Below, in pieces: positions 10,963 to 20,640 of a DNA stretch of 64,000 bases. The number at the start of each line of letters is the position of its first letter. The first letter of the stretch is position 1. The notes beneath the pieces are model-generated. The model saw nothing but the letters and a program-made list of their open reading frames with translations. It had not been told where the DNA came from and ran no database searches. This DNA comes from Rehmannia glutinosa (taxonomy: Eukaryota > Streptophyta > Magnoliopsida > Lamiales > Orobanchaceae): contig JABTTQ020001086.1 in the NCBI GenBank assembly GCA_016081115.2, positions 186,001 through 250,000 on the forward strand. Direction: 5' to 3'. Position numbers and translations under genes: made by a program.

Positions 10963-12938
10963 TCAAGGATATCGTTTCCAAGAATTATCCTCCCTGTTGT
11001 TTCTAAACGCACAGCACCCGATCGAGTAGACGATGATGAGGAAGACGAGGAATACAATGTTGATAACAGCCACCCTCTTCCAGTCACTCTTAATGTTATC
11101 CAGCAGCCCCGCCTTGCATGATCCGCAGTTGTAGCACAACACATTCGGTCGTTACTCCATGTACTGCAATCTGGATTCGTCAACGATGATGTCGAGTACG
11201 AGTCCAGTTCGTTGGGCTCACGTGCTGGAAGTTGCAGTCGTTCGATGGCTTACAGCAACCAGACTGTTAACAAATGTAAAAAATTCACTTAGTAAGATCA
11301 AAAATAGATTAGGTAAATTACAAAACTATCCTGAGGTTTAACCTAATTATAAAAAGCTCCAATTACTTCAAAATCACAAATACCCTTAAGGTTTGCTTAA
11401 GGAATACCCCTCTCTTGGGGGCAAAGTTTGTAAAACATAAACAAATGTTATGCGGATACTTGTAATTTTCAAAGATTAGCAGCGTTTTATGTAATTTAAC
11501 TGATACTTAGGGGTGTTTTTGTAATTAACCAAAAGATTTAGGAACAAAAAAATAGCAGCAAGGGCTGTCAAACGAAGTACAGAATAGAACATAACAACAT
11601 CAGAGCAGAGGAATCATTCGAGCACCATGTGCAGATTCAACTAATATTATTATTAAGCCAAGAAAATTAATTTGAACTCGTAAATTAAAAAGACAGCATG
11701 TTTTTAGCTTTAAGCCAATACCCTCCTTTTCCCATAGATGAACAAAATCATCTTTGAATAAACCAACTGTTGGGTGGTTGCACATTAGTTTTTGATAAAT
11801 TCAAATGGGTTTTGGTTTAACTGTTGCCCATAAAGTTGTCAAGATCAAAGAATTTTAAAGAAGACACTGCATATTTATGCTAAAAGATACTTTTTTAGGC
11901 TAATCATGGCCAAACCAACTTAAAGACACTCAACTTTTTAAAAGCACACTACTAATAAACAACCAAAAACAGCATAATGCAAAAAGAAAATTTCTGGAAC
12001 AAAAAGTCTTCCTTTTCCAAATTAGCATCCTTTATTTGATGAGACAAACTATTATATTCAATTATTTTCAACTTTCTATGAATTTAAAAAGATTGGCCCC
12101 TCAAAAACAAATGATGATAAACTTCCACAATTAAATTCTCTCAAGCGAAAAATGAATTGTTGAATACTAATTCTATGCAGAAAAATCAGGAAATATTCAC
12201 CAGCATACTCCATGTTAATCCACACACAACCATTCAAACCCATATCATCCCAGATCTAAAACCATCCCAATTTCACCGTCAAGATAATAGAAACACACAC
12301 AACAAAAACAAAAATCTATACAATAATCACCATGCATATGATTTTAAACATAAAACATAAACAATAATCCAAACCAATCCGCCAAAAAATAAAAATGAAA
12401 AATCACGAAGAAACACAAATATATATACCTGAAGCGAAGAGAGGTGTTCTCTGTAAAAATCTTCAACAGGGGTTGACCCAGCTTCAAGAAGCCTCTGGCA
12501 AATCCTACCATCGATCAAACAACCCCTAATCCTGTCCCAGTGATCGTTGACCCTATTTTGCAACCAATTGGAATAATCCCCAAGCCTATACTCCTTATAA
12601 CCCCTATCAGAAAGGGCCTCGCCAGCACCTCTATTGGTCACCACAAACGCGAAAATCGTGAAGCAAAACAACAGAACAATCAACAAGAACATGACCAATA
12701 GATACACCCACAAAAGCCAAGAAACTCTGCAGCAAGAGCCTATCAAGCCCGCTATGGACACCAACAGAACGAAAACTCCCAGAGCTATCACGGGCTTGTC
12801 GAGAAAACGCTCGCACTCGGTGTTTCCCTGTTTGGATAGCCATATCCCACTGCCGATTATGGGGATTGAGATGAGGAGCGTGATGATGTTCAGAATTCCC
12901 ACTAAACTGTTACTACAGCGCACCATTTTTCTACCCAC
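10963..12938 (-). CDS. TET: Plant tetraspanin (TET7/8/9-like), two exons, frame broken in exon 2
   Basis: Tetraspanins are four-pass membrane proteins that organise membrane microdomains and vesicles. Exon 1 (12429-12938) encodes 170 residues: TM1 near residues 12-34, the ERFLDKP motif, TM2 and TM3 with the conserved CCRVSWLLW, then the large extracellular loop with RGYKEY and DYSNWLQ. A GTATAT donor follows. Exon 2 (10963-11263) opens with SGCCKPSNDC, the plant signature that normally follows this intron, and ends with TM4 (VFLVFLIIVY) and GCCAFRNN. Two single bases are missing in exon 2, after PTNWT near 11204 and after TWSND near 11151. Adding two makes the exon 303 nt and the protein 270 residues, the family's usual size. 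Translation may start at Met1 or Met5. The intron carries a MITE. Sequencing error or recent inactivation are both possible. Confidence 0.88.
11309..11531. mobile_element. MITE, TAGGGATAATTA family, copy 3, in tetraspanin intron
   Basis: The copy begins TTAGGTAAATTACAAAAC followed by CCTGAGGTTTAACC, and ends GGGGTGTTTTTGTAATTAACC, giving the family's inverted ends. It lies inside the 1165-bp tetraspanin intron, starting 46 bp upstream of the exon 2 acceptor boundary. Branch-point and polypyrimidine signals could therefore overlap or abut it. It is non-coding. Confidence 0.6.
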
Positions 12939-13434
12939 GGAGCGAAGAAACAGAGATGTATGGTTCGAGAATTGATATATATGGATGAAAAGAAGGGTTT
13001 TGTTAAATCTAAGAAAAAAATATCAAGAATTTGAGAACAAATAAATGGGTTGGGTGGGAATTGAAATTGGGATGAGATTTGGGGATTTTATAATGAGAAT
13101 TGAGATAGTTTTGAAGGTATAATAATGGAATAAAAAACCGACATGGAAAGACGCGTTTGGCGAGTGTGGCTGTGACGTGTGGGACTGTGAGAGTACGGTT
13201 TAAGAGTTTACTCGCTGCTTTTGTACAAGGTAGTAGTTTATATGGGAAATACGGAGAACGTGGGCCCCGCGTGCGCGAATAAACATTCAACGCTTTATGT
13301 AACGGGGCTGTCACGGTTCTTGGGTGACCGTTTGTGAATCTTGGAGTATTATTTCTGTTATTTCTGTGGCTATATAAGATTTGAGCTTTTTTTTCCAATA
13401 TAGATATTTGAACTTTTTTAACATTGGACATCAT
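12939..13434 (-). promoter_or_regulatory. Upstream region of the tetraspanin gene
   Basis: This is the 5' flank of the minus-strand tetraspanin. A TATA-like TTATAAAATC lies on the minus strand near 13086-13095, about 150 bp before the start codon. A locally GC-richer block at 13140-13330 contains ACGT-core motifs (TGACGTGTG on the plus strand near 13171), the kind bound by plant bZIP factors. The long open frame across this block shows no domain and is not called as a gene. The assignment is by position and motif only. Confidence 0.35.
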
Positions 13435-13736
13435 TTAATATTTGTTATTATAATTATTTAATAAGCTGTTTTTTTTAAGGGATTAATGTCGTCATATAAT
13501 TCAGATATTAAACTCTTATTACAAAGTCACCCTCTTTAATAAATAAGGGGAAAATACGTTTGGAAACATTTCATGGGATTTAAAGGAATTTAAATTTACC
13601 ACTTTCATTTATATTATTTAAAATAGATGATAAGATAAGATGGACCATCGGCAGACTAGATCAAATCAATGAAATATAACAACCTTTCAAAATTTGTGGA
13701 ATTTCAGTCGTTTGTGGAGAATTGAAGGTGATACAT

Positions 13737-13950
13737 TTTGGGATGATGTGTGCTCGGGCTATTAACATTGAATCTATCGCTATCGATTCTCTTTTGGTCG
13801 TGCAAGCAGTGATTAAATCAATAGAAGACTTTAGCTATGTGAGTGATCTGGCTTCTAAAATTAAAGAGATATTTGACAAGTTTTAGTTTCTGAGTTGTAA
13901 GCTATTTCAAATTCGAAGATTGACAAATTATGTCGCTCACTCACTGTTAA
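13737..13950 (+). pseudogene. RNase H-like (RVT_3) fragment of a LINE
   Basis: The frame from 13737 reads ARAINIESIAIDSLLVVQAV, then a stop at 13884-13886, then SCKLFQIRRLTNYVAHSL. The E-[ST]-D-[SA]-LLVVQA block and the downstream NxVAHxLA block are the usual C-terminal landmarks of the RNase H-like domain in plant LINE polyproteins and related proteins. Neighbouring reverse transcriptase sequence is absent. It is an isolated relic of a 5'-truncated or rearranged element. Confidence 0.6.
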
Positions 13951-14300
13951 TTTTTCTATTTTCTCTCATCTTCCTGTTGTGCTTACAAACTTCTTGTCAA
14001 TACATATATAGATATATATGATTTGGATCTAGTGAGTCACATAAATTATGTGAGACACGAGACCACCGAGGCGTTGATTTATTTTTTAAACGGTTGAGAT
14101 TAATCAGTTTTTACCATTTTTTAGTATATAACTTAATTTAAAAAAGGGTTGTTTGGTAATTTTAATTAAGATCAGTTTTTGGGAGGGAAGTTTATTTTTG
14201 GGAGTGGGCTATAATTTAGGAACCTGGAGATGTGTGTTTATCCAAAATCTTGCATATCTTCTCCAACCTTGTAAACGAGAGTCGGAAAAAAATACACCTC

Positions 14301-14512
14301 AACAAATGCCGGCAGTTGGAGTTCTACCTACCATGGAAATGCGAGTCGGAGCGGCACACTTATGAGAAGTGTGAGTACGAGCTCGTTATGGAGCGGATGC
14401 TACAGATGCAGAAGATCCGCGAGCGCGAGGCCCAATTGAAGGGGCAATCCCCACAATCCCTTCCCCAAATCCCTAAAAGCGCAATGCGTGATTGGGAACA
14501 AGTCTGGAAGTG
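14301..14512 (+). pseudogene. NDUFB7: 5'-truncated copy of complex I subunit NDUFB7 (B18)
   Basis: The translated segment HLNKCRQLEFYLPWKC and the following YEKCEYELVMERMLQMQ match the C-terminal two-thirds of plant NDUFB7, a twin-CX9C accessory subunit of mitochondrial complex I. The copy begins at the LNKC of the first CX9C pair, so one of the four paired cysteines and the whole N-terminus are absent. The sequence upstream matches nothing in the family. At the end, the frame reads IPKSAMRD where the family ends with PK[ST]ANA and a stop. One A is missing from a run of three near 14483. An 11-A run at 14664-14674 follows about 150 bp of AT-rich sequence, so a retrocopy is possible. Capture of a gene fragment by a transposon is the alternative. 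Confidence 0.75.
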
Positions 14513-14854
14513 TTTGCGATGTGAGAAAGTGGTGGAGTTTAATCAAAACTTTTCTGTTTTATTTCTACAATGACATTAGAGTTAATTCCTCATGGTAAAC
14601 AGATTTGTAATAAATTTCACACATGATTGTGCTCCATTTTACATCTATTTCGAGTGTTTTACCAAAAAAAAAAATAAGCTACGTCACTCGGGGCATCTTG
14701 AAATTTTCCCTGTAAAGTAGCGGCCGGAAAACCCCCAAATTTCTTTGAAAAAACCCTATTCGAAGCGGGTAGCAAATTTGTTTTTCTATTTTTTGCTCGT
14801 CTTTTTTTTTTTGATTTTTTATTCCACTTTTTATGTAGGACATTGTCATTGCTA

Positions 14855-15480
14855 GATATGTTTTAAAATTGCATATTGTTGATGATAAATATGCTTATGA
14901 TTGTTATGTAATATGCTTACATATGTTTTAGACGGGGAGGGGGTGGCAATTAGTATTTCCCACTTTCTCGGAAATATTGGAAGATTGTTTTAATGAGGCA
15001 AAAATTGGTTCTTGTTGTCAATAATTATGCTCACATTTGTTTTTACAAGTATTGGGTGATTGCTTTAATGAGGGAAAAACATTGTTTATCTATGGTTTAT
15101 ATTATGCTTATGTATATTCAAGTATGTGCAAAAATGGGATTGGTTGTGTTTTTGTTTCTTCTTTTGTCTTTATTATTTGAAAAAAAAAAAGAAGTCCGGG
15201 AGATTGCTCAGTGGGAGTTTAAAATGCATATTGTTCTTTGATAACTTTGCTTATTTATGTTGTATATTTTGCTTATGCATGTTTTATATAATGCTTTCAT
15301 ACATGAGGTAATTAGTATTTGCCACTTTTTTTTTTCTAAGTCCTGGGGTTTTGTCTGTTTGATGTTTTCTCGCTTATTGGTGTTCACGATTATGCTTATT
15401 CATATTCTATATCATGCTTATGCATTTCATATAGTATACTTATTTTTTTTTTTGTGTTAATAAATGCTTGATTAAATGAC
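14855..15480. repeat. Diverged direct repeats with about 360-bp spacing
   Basis: The block AATTGCATATTGTTGATG to CAATTAGTATTTCCCACTTT (about 14867-14970) recurs, diverged, at about 15224-15330 as AATGCATATTGTTCTTTG to TAATTAGTATTTGCCACTTT. The short reading frames here are methionine-, leucine- and phenylalanine-rich by-products of AT-rich DNA. No gene is called. Confidence 0.45.
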
Positions 15481-15839
15481 TAATATCCAATTTTTTGTTA
15501 GTGTTTCATTTGAAATGGCTAAAGAGAGCAATAAGAGGAAGGCAACAAGTGGCTAAAAGAGCAATAAGAGAAAATATCAAGTGCAATATGTTTGGATGCA
15601 ATGAATGAGCGAGAGAGGAGATGGTCTTGGGGATCGGGCGAAGGAATTTTCCAAAACGAAACAATCAAACGTTTGTTGCTTCGTACTTTTGATCAAAGTG
15701 TTGATTACTAGAGTGTTTTATACACTTTAAATTTGGTTGTTTTTGACGCGTCTTGTAGTTGATGTTGAATGTTTTATAATTATTGTCGTTGTGTTAGTTC
15801 ATGGTGGTAATATTTTTTGCAAAGCGAATTGATTGCTAA

Positions 15840-16090
15840 TGTAAGCAAAATTCAATTAGTCTATAAGCGAGAATTCAACTTTATTGTAAGCAATTATCTT
15901 CATGGTATCTTTTAATGTATCTAAATATTTTTAAACAGGTTCGAGTGCTTTGTAAGCAAAAGCCAATTGCTTTGCAAGCATTTTATATTTCAAGTATCTT
16001 ATACTTTAGCAAAGTATTCAAATGTTTTGTAAGCAGGATTCAAATGCTCTGTAAGCAAAAGTCAATTGACTTATAAGCAATTATCTTCAT
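15840..16090. repeat. Cluster of TGTAAGCAA motifs
   Basis: The motif TGTAAGCAA or TATAAGCAA recurs about eight times within 250 bp, usually followed by an ATTCAA or GTCAATTG box. The phrase AAGCAATTATCTTCATGG occurs twice (near 15888 and 16075). It looks like a degenerate tandem repeat of unknown origin. Confidence 0.5.
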
Positions 16091-16454
16091 GGCAATTTAT
16101 ATCATTAGCAATTTCAATTATGTTCAATTTTTTCTTTTGGTCGAAAAGCGTTATATAAGAATAACAAATAAGCAAAGTACAATGTATTAAAAAACATTAT
16201 AATAACAAATCATGTGCAATTTGTAATATGTGAATAAATGGTGTTAAAAAATAAACAGGCATTCACAATATTTTTATCGAGCACATGCCCTTTTTCAATT
16301 TGTTAGGAACAAATTTTAGGATCAGTATCAAACAAATAATTATAAAATTTGAAATAAACATAAATATTAAGCGGTAAAATATGCATAAATAAGCGATTAT
16401 CAAATGCTTTAATAAGCGATATCAAACATGCACTTCAAAAATAACGTCAATAAG

Positions 16455-16640
16455 AGTGAATTCTACTTGTCGCGACGTTATGCTTTGTGCGAACCTATTT
16501 CTCCACATTTTCCACAACGTCTCTTCAATTTCGCCCGACCTTGATTGCTTTCTCTTTCGACTCGAAGTCGGCTCTTAAATCGACTACCACTTCCCTTATT
16601 TTTGGCTTTGTGTTGGTGGCAACACTACAACGCCTAGTGG
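16455..16640 (-). pseudogene. Zinc-knuckle relic, possibly of a Mutator-like transposase
   Basis: On the minus strand the sequence reads through GRAKLKRRCGKCGEIGSHKA, which contains a C-x2-C-x4-H spacing of a CCHC-type knuckle. The upstream residues are basic. Such a knuckle closes many plant MULE transposases and also occurs in gag proteins. The segment has internal stops and no catalytic core next to it. The family assignment is tentative. Confidence 0.3.
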
Positions 16641-16690
16641 GATTTGTCCCTAACGAATCCTTCGATCAATGATTGCTTGTTCACCGAATC

Positions 16691-16932
16691 GAATTGAATT
16701 TTCTGCATTCGCAAGTTTGTTCATACTTATAAGCATATTCATATGCACAAACAAACAAGATTATAGACACGAATAAGCAACACGGGTAAACATACAAAAA
16801 AAACAGGGATGAAGAATTGAATTTTTTCCTGGATTCACAAGTATGTTCATAATTATAAGCATATTCTTTGGCACAAATAAGCAAGATAATAGACACGCAT
16901 AAGCAACTTTCCGGGTAAACATAAAAATAAAA
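16691..16932. repeat. Two-copy tandem duplication, about 123-bp period
   Basis: The unit starting GAATTGAATTTTCTGCATTC at 16691 recurs from 16814 with substitutions. Both copies include TTATAAGCATATTC, ATAGACACG and ATAAGCAAC in the same order. The open minus-strand frame that crosses it encodes two near-identical halves only because the DNA is duplicated. No product is proposed. Confidence 0.65.
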
Positions 16933-17431
16933 TAAAATGATGAATCGAATGATTATTTTAGAAAAATGCGAATCAGTCTTTAATTGGATTCAGTAAAAAA
17001 ATGGATAATATAAACAATCGAAAGGTGAGAAAATTGGTTGCCTTGTTGTTCATTAGTGTTGAAGCATTATTTATAGGTGTCATCCATTTTGTTTCTTGCT
17101 TGAACTCTCAAAATATCGACTTTGTGTCTTGTGGGAGAAGATTTTCATTTCGGACTCGGGGGAGAAGGTGATTATGCATTTGGGACGATTTTCCAATAAG
17201 CGATTTGGTGGATTGTGATTGCAAATTTGATGGTAACTCATCCTATTTTAATGGGATTTACTAGATTTAGCCAACACCCCTATTCTTATGTGGGTGATTT
17301 GCCCTCACGCGTTGACTTTATCACATAATTTACCAATATTAATCAGGTTTAATCTCAACCATCGAAATTAGTAGATTTGTGGCTTGGATCCAGTCTATGT
17401 ACTCATATAATAGGGAGTCTATATAACCCTC

Positions 17432-17433
<2 letters not shown>

Positions 17434-17475
<42 letters not shown>
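17434..17475. repeat. (TA)n microsatellite
   Basis: About 21 uninterrupted TA dinucleotides. It is a length-polymorphism candidate and sits at the right edge of the 14.0-17.4 kb repeat block. Confidence 0.95.
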
Positions 17476-17478
<3 letters not shown>

Positions 17479-18435
17479 TTAGATCAAATGAGACTTATAT
17501 TCCGGAGTGAGATCATAAGAAACGGATCTCGATCGTTGGGAGACTAGTTTTAATTCTTTGAAAGTTTTTCTTTTATTTTAGGAAGTGAGATAATAATTGA
17601 TTGGTATTAGGGTAATTTAACAATTTTTGGATAATTTAAAAGAGGACAAAAAGGTAATATTGAATCCCATGATCTTGTAAATGAGACTTTTTTCATTTTC
17701 GGTTTTACGTAAATATTGTTGGCGGTTTTCTATTCAAATTAGTAAACTTTGAGAGTTTACTAATTTCGCCCGACCTAGCCCGATTTTTTCTCTCGAGTAT
17801 CGGGGATGGATCATTCCCTAATTGCCGACTCTACTTACAATGGAAGAATCAAACCAGGAAGTAGCTATTCTTGAAGGTTTATTCTCCTTTTTGTTTTTAA
17901 TATTACTACATGTTTTATGTAATGTTGTTGCACATAGTAAGTATCATTGCATATTTTATGTAATATTATTGTTTAATTACAATGATATTCTTTGCATGTT
18001 TTATGGAATATTGTTGCATATATAATATTAGATCCTTGTATATTTTGTAATGTTGTTGCTTAATTAGAAGTATATCATTGTATGTTTTATGTAATATTGT
18101 TGAATATATAGTATTATAGTTTTATTTTATTTTTTAATTTTGCATATATTACTTTGTATTGGAGCACAATTTTATTACTTTTATATTTATTTTTTTGTGT
18201 TTATGAATGAGAAACTATATTTATTTTTTTACTTTTAAGCCGAATCAAAAGAAGAAGAACGAATAAGAAACAAGAAATTTGTCCTGGCTTGCTTAATTTT
18301 CATGAATGGTTGTAATTAATTGACCGCAATCTAATCAATTAAGATTACTTCCATAATTTGTGTAATCATTCCTTTATGGTTGTTATCTATTAATTAGTAT
18401 TCTTTTACAAAAATATGGAACTAATCTTAATCTTA
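17476..18435. other. AT-rich intergenic DNA, no gene seen
   Basis: The first 200 bp (GATTTAGATC, then GGATCTCGATCG) resemble the flank at 14015-14165, so this is probably another piece of the same repeat. The remainder is AT-rich with repeated ATGTTTTATGTAAT-like phrases and short meaningless frames. Confidence 0.4.
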
Positions 18436-18439
18436 GTCA

Positions 18440-18670
18440 TTCCTTCAATGGGACGTGCACTGGGAAAATCCTCAGACTTAACGCAATAGCTTGCAAAACA
18501 AGTCAGTCAGGTAAACCGCACAGGGTAGCCTACTAACCACTTCAGGCAGGTAAACCACACTAGACAAGCTCTGTGCGACAGATTCGACCTAGCAGTGCAT
18601 GGTAGGGATTCGAACTTGAGACCTTTTGGCCTCAAGAATCTACCCTACTCTACTAGGCCACTCCATAAAT
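18440..18670 (-). mobile_element. tRNA-derived SINE, copy 1
   Basis: On the minus strand the copy opens with GAGTGGCCTAGTAGAGTAGG, which resembles a tRNA A box. It then has TCTCAAGTTCGAATCCC, a near-perfect B box of an internal Pol III promoter. The 3' portion carries GACTGACTTGTTTTGCAAGC and ends near TGAGGATTTTCC. The length of about 230 bp and the A and B boxes fit a plant SINE. A second copy lies 50 bp away in the same orientation. Confidence 0.7.
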
Positions 18671-18719
18671 ACCTTTTTTCCATAATGGGAGAACTCACAA
18701 GCACTATCTTTCAGATGTT

Positions 18720-18895
18720 CTTGGATAAACCTCAGGTTTAACACAATAATCTGTAAACCACGTCAGTCATGTAAACTGCAGTAAGCAAGTCCTTTGCGGT
18801 GGACTCGACCTAATAGTGCATATGTGGGATTCGAACTTGAGACCTTTTGACAATAAGAACCCACCCTACTCGAGTAGGTCACCCCATGAGGGGCT
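18720..18895 (-). mobile_element. tRNA-derived SINE, copy 2
   Basis: This copy follows the same order as the one at 18440-18670: an A-box-like GGGTGACCTACTCGAGTAGG, a B box AAGTTCGAATCCC, then GACTGACGTGGTTTACAG and a CTGAGGTTTATCC end. It lacks about 55 bp in the middle (the TAGCCTACTAACCACTTCAG segment of copy 1). The two copies are similar enough to be one family. Confidence 0.7.
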
Positions 18896-19440
18896 CAATA
18901 CCCCTTTTATATAAAAATAGATGATTCATGAGAAGAATTTCAAATGACCGCACATCGATGATCTGAGAATTATTAAAATCCACCATAATAAATCAGAAAA
19001 TAGTTAAGATACAAGTTGAAAATTTTGAAACGTACATATTAAAAAGCTATCCAAATAAGTTTAATTAATCGATTTATTATTATAAAGTTGAAATCATTTA
19101 CTTAAATTCATTAATCCAAATGTCGGGTAAAATTTGTTCAGAAATTGGTGAAGCACATGGCATTTCTGCCAAGATATAATTTCATTATAGTTCAAACTTG
19201 ATTATTTAAAAAAATAAAATTACATACCTTCATTTAGAACAATAAAGTTATATTCTTAATTAAATGCAGAAAAACAAAAGTTGCGACTGTCATGTAAAGG
19301 CTGGTAAGTTTAGCATGACTTTCAGGGCTGTAAAACGACGTAGGACGTTACGGGGACGGAACATGTATGAAACAGTACGCATCACTTCAATTGCTTAATT
19401 TATTTTTCTATCATCCTAAGTTTTTCAACTGTTTACTCAG

Positions 19441-19670
19441 TTTTTCCTTTTTAATGTATATATTATATAGATGTCTAATTATATTAGAAAGACACAACTC
19501 AATAAGAAAAATAAATATATTTCACTTTTCATCATGTATATATATTGATGCCTCCGAAAATAATATATACTATCAAGAATCTTTTTCTTTTTTAATGTAT
19601 ATATTATATAGATGTCTAATTATATTAGAAAGACACAACTCAATAAGAAAAATAAATATATTCCACTTTT

Positions 19671-19706
<36 letters not shown>

Positions 19707-19741
19707 ATGCCTCCGAAAATAATATATACTATCAAGAATCT
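19441..19741. repeat. Tandem duplication with TA expansion in the second copy
   Basis: Copy 1 (19441-19581) and copy 2 (19582-19741) are nearly identical, from TTTTTC and AATGTATATATTATATAG to ATACTATCAAGAATC. Copy 2 is longer because a short TATATATA tract has grown to about 15 TA units at 19675-19704. The 137-residue open frame across the region repeats itself for the same reason and has no domain. It is not a gene. Confidence 0.85.
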
Positions 19742-20295
19742 CTCAATTTTTCAAATTTGATACTCATCCAATCAATCTAAAATCTACATAATTCATCTAA
19801 AAAAAATATCTACACAATTTGATTCAGAACGCTTAGGCCAAATAAGCTGATATAAATAGGCCAATCTTAAATCACATCATATATATATATAGAAGTGGTT
19901 CTTAAGTATTTTGTTCTATATACTATTCCACGATTTAATTAAAGTTTGTTGGACAATGAATTTCTTGGACCAGAATACAGAGTAGTTTTCCACATGGCTT
20001 TTATTTTTTCTAAAGACTTAGACGACCTTGATTAGGTCATCACCGCGTACCGTATGTTTGTTTTCTTTTTCAGTACTGTTGGACACATGTTGCCTCCGGG
20101 CTGTATGTATATCAATTTACTATAGGATAGGGCAAATCCCACATTTAGAAGTTTCGAAGATTGGGTTTAATGTTATTTTAATTAGTTTATATTATATGCT
20201 GCTCTTTTCCGCATATAACTCTAAGTCAAGGATGATCCAACTTCTTTTTCGGAACTGGTAAAATCTTTGAATGTGAACTAGCCTGCAACATACAA
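19742..20295. other. AT-rich intergenic DNA, no gene seen
   Basis: Short frames only. I see no domain, RNA gene or clear transposon terminus here. Confidence 0.4.
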
Positions 20296-20640
20296 AACAA
20301 TGTTAGGGGATCCATGTGGTGGTCCCAAGGAGGCCCCTCCGACGCTCAAATCAGCGATTCTAGGAGAAAAATCCAGAGCGCGTAAATGTAACTCGCAGTA
20401 ATTAATTGAGCTTATTTACAAATGGGATGAAATGACTTTTTTATACCTAGGTTGATAGGCGCGTGGGCCTCAGTAAAATAAAGTGGGTCGCCCAGGCCGA
20501 TATGGGGCTGCATATGAGGTTGGTATGGCCGTGCAGGCTAGTCCGAGCCGTATAGGCTGAAAAATCATATTTGTGGCCCAACAATTAAAAATACCGGGTA
20601 ATTGATAAATGTTTATTAAATAAATAGTAATAATAATGAA
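20296..20640. repeat. Dispersed repeat, copy related to 62505-62860
   Basis: The block GGCCCCTCCGACGCTCAA, then an AAAGTGGGTCGCCC-like section and a terminal AATTGATAAATGTTTATTAAA, occurs in the same order and orientation near 62505-62860 (CTCCTTCGACGTTCAAG, GAAGTGGGTCATGG, GACAATTAATTAAATAA). It is non-coding. A solo LTR or LTR fragment is the best guess. Confidence 0.45.

Larger units (their letters stand above)
14010..17440. repeat. Repeat-rich block with related inverted flanks
   Basis: The left flank (about 14015-14110) contains GATTTGGATCTAGTGAG and ACGGTTGAGATTAATCAG. The right flank (about 17340-17440), read in reverse complement, gives GACTGGATCCAAG and ATGGTTGAGATTAAACCTG in the same order. 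The intervening 3.4 kb holds the NDUFB7 fragment, several local duplications and a zinc-knuckle relic on the minus strand. This arrangement could be a DNA transposon that captured a gene fragment, or simply two inverted copies of a small repeat. No target duplication was resolved. Confidence 0.3.

Noticed and set aside
12634..12975. 113-codon plus-strand frame opposite the tetraspanin exon
   Set aside because: It is the antisense shadow of a well-supported tetraspanin exon and has no domain.
13009..13434. 141-codon minus-strand frame upstream of the tetraspanin
   Set aside because: No domain, and it overlaps the putative promoter. It is open only because of local composition.
14010..17440. 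A definite Pack-MULE carrying NDUFB7
   Set aside because: The inverted flanks are short and diverged, no 9-bp duplication was found, and the A-run after the fragment equally supports a retrocopy. Kept only as a hypothesis.
19367..19780. 137-codon frame with an internally repeated protein
   Set aside because: The repeat in the protein is explained entirely by the DNA tandem duplication and the TA tract. No domain.
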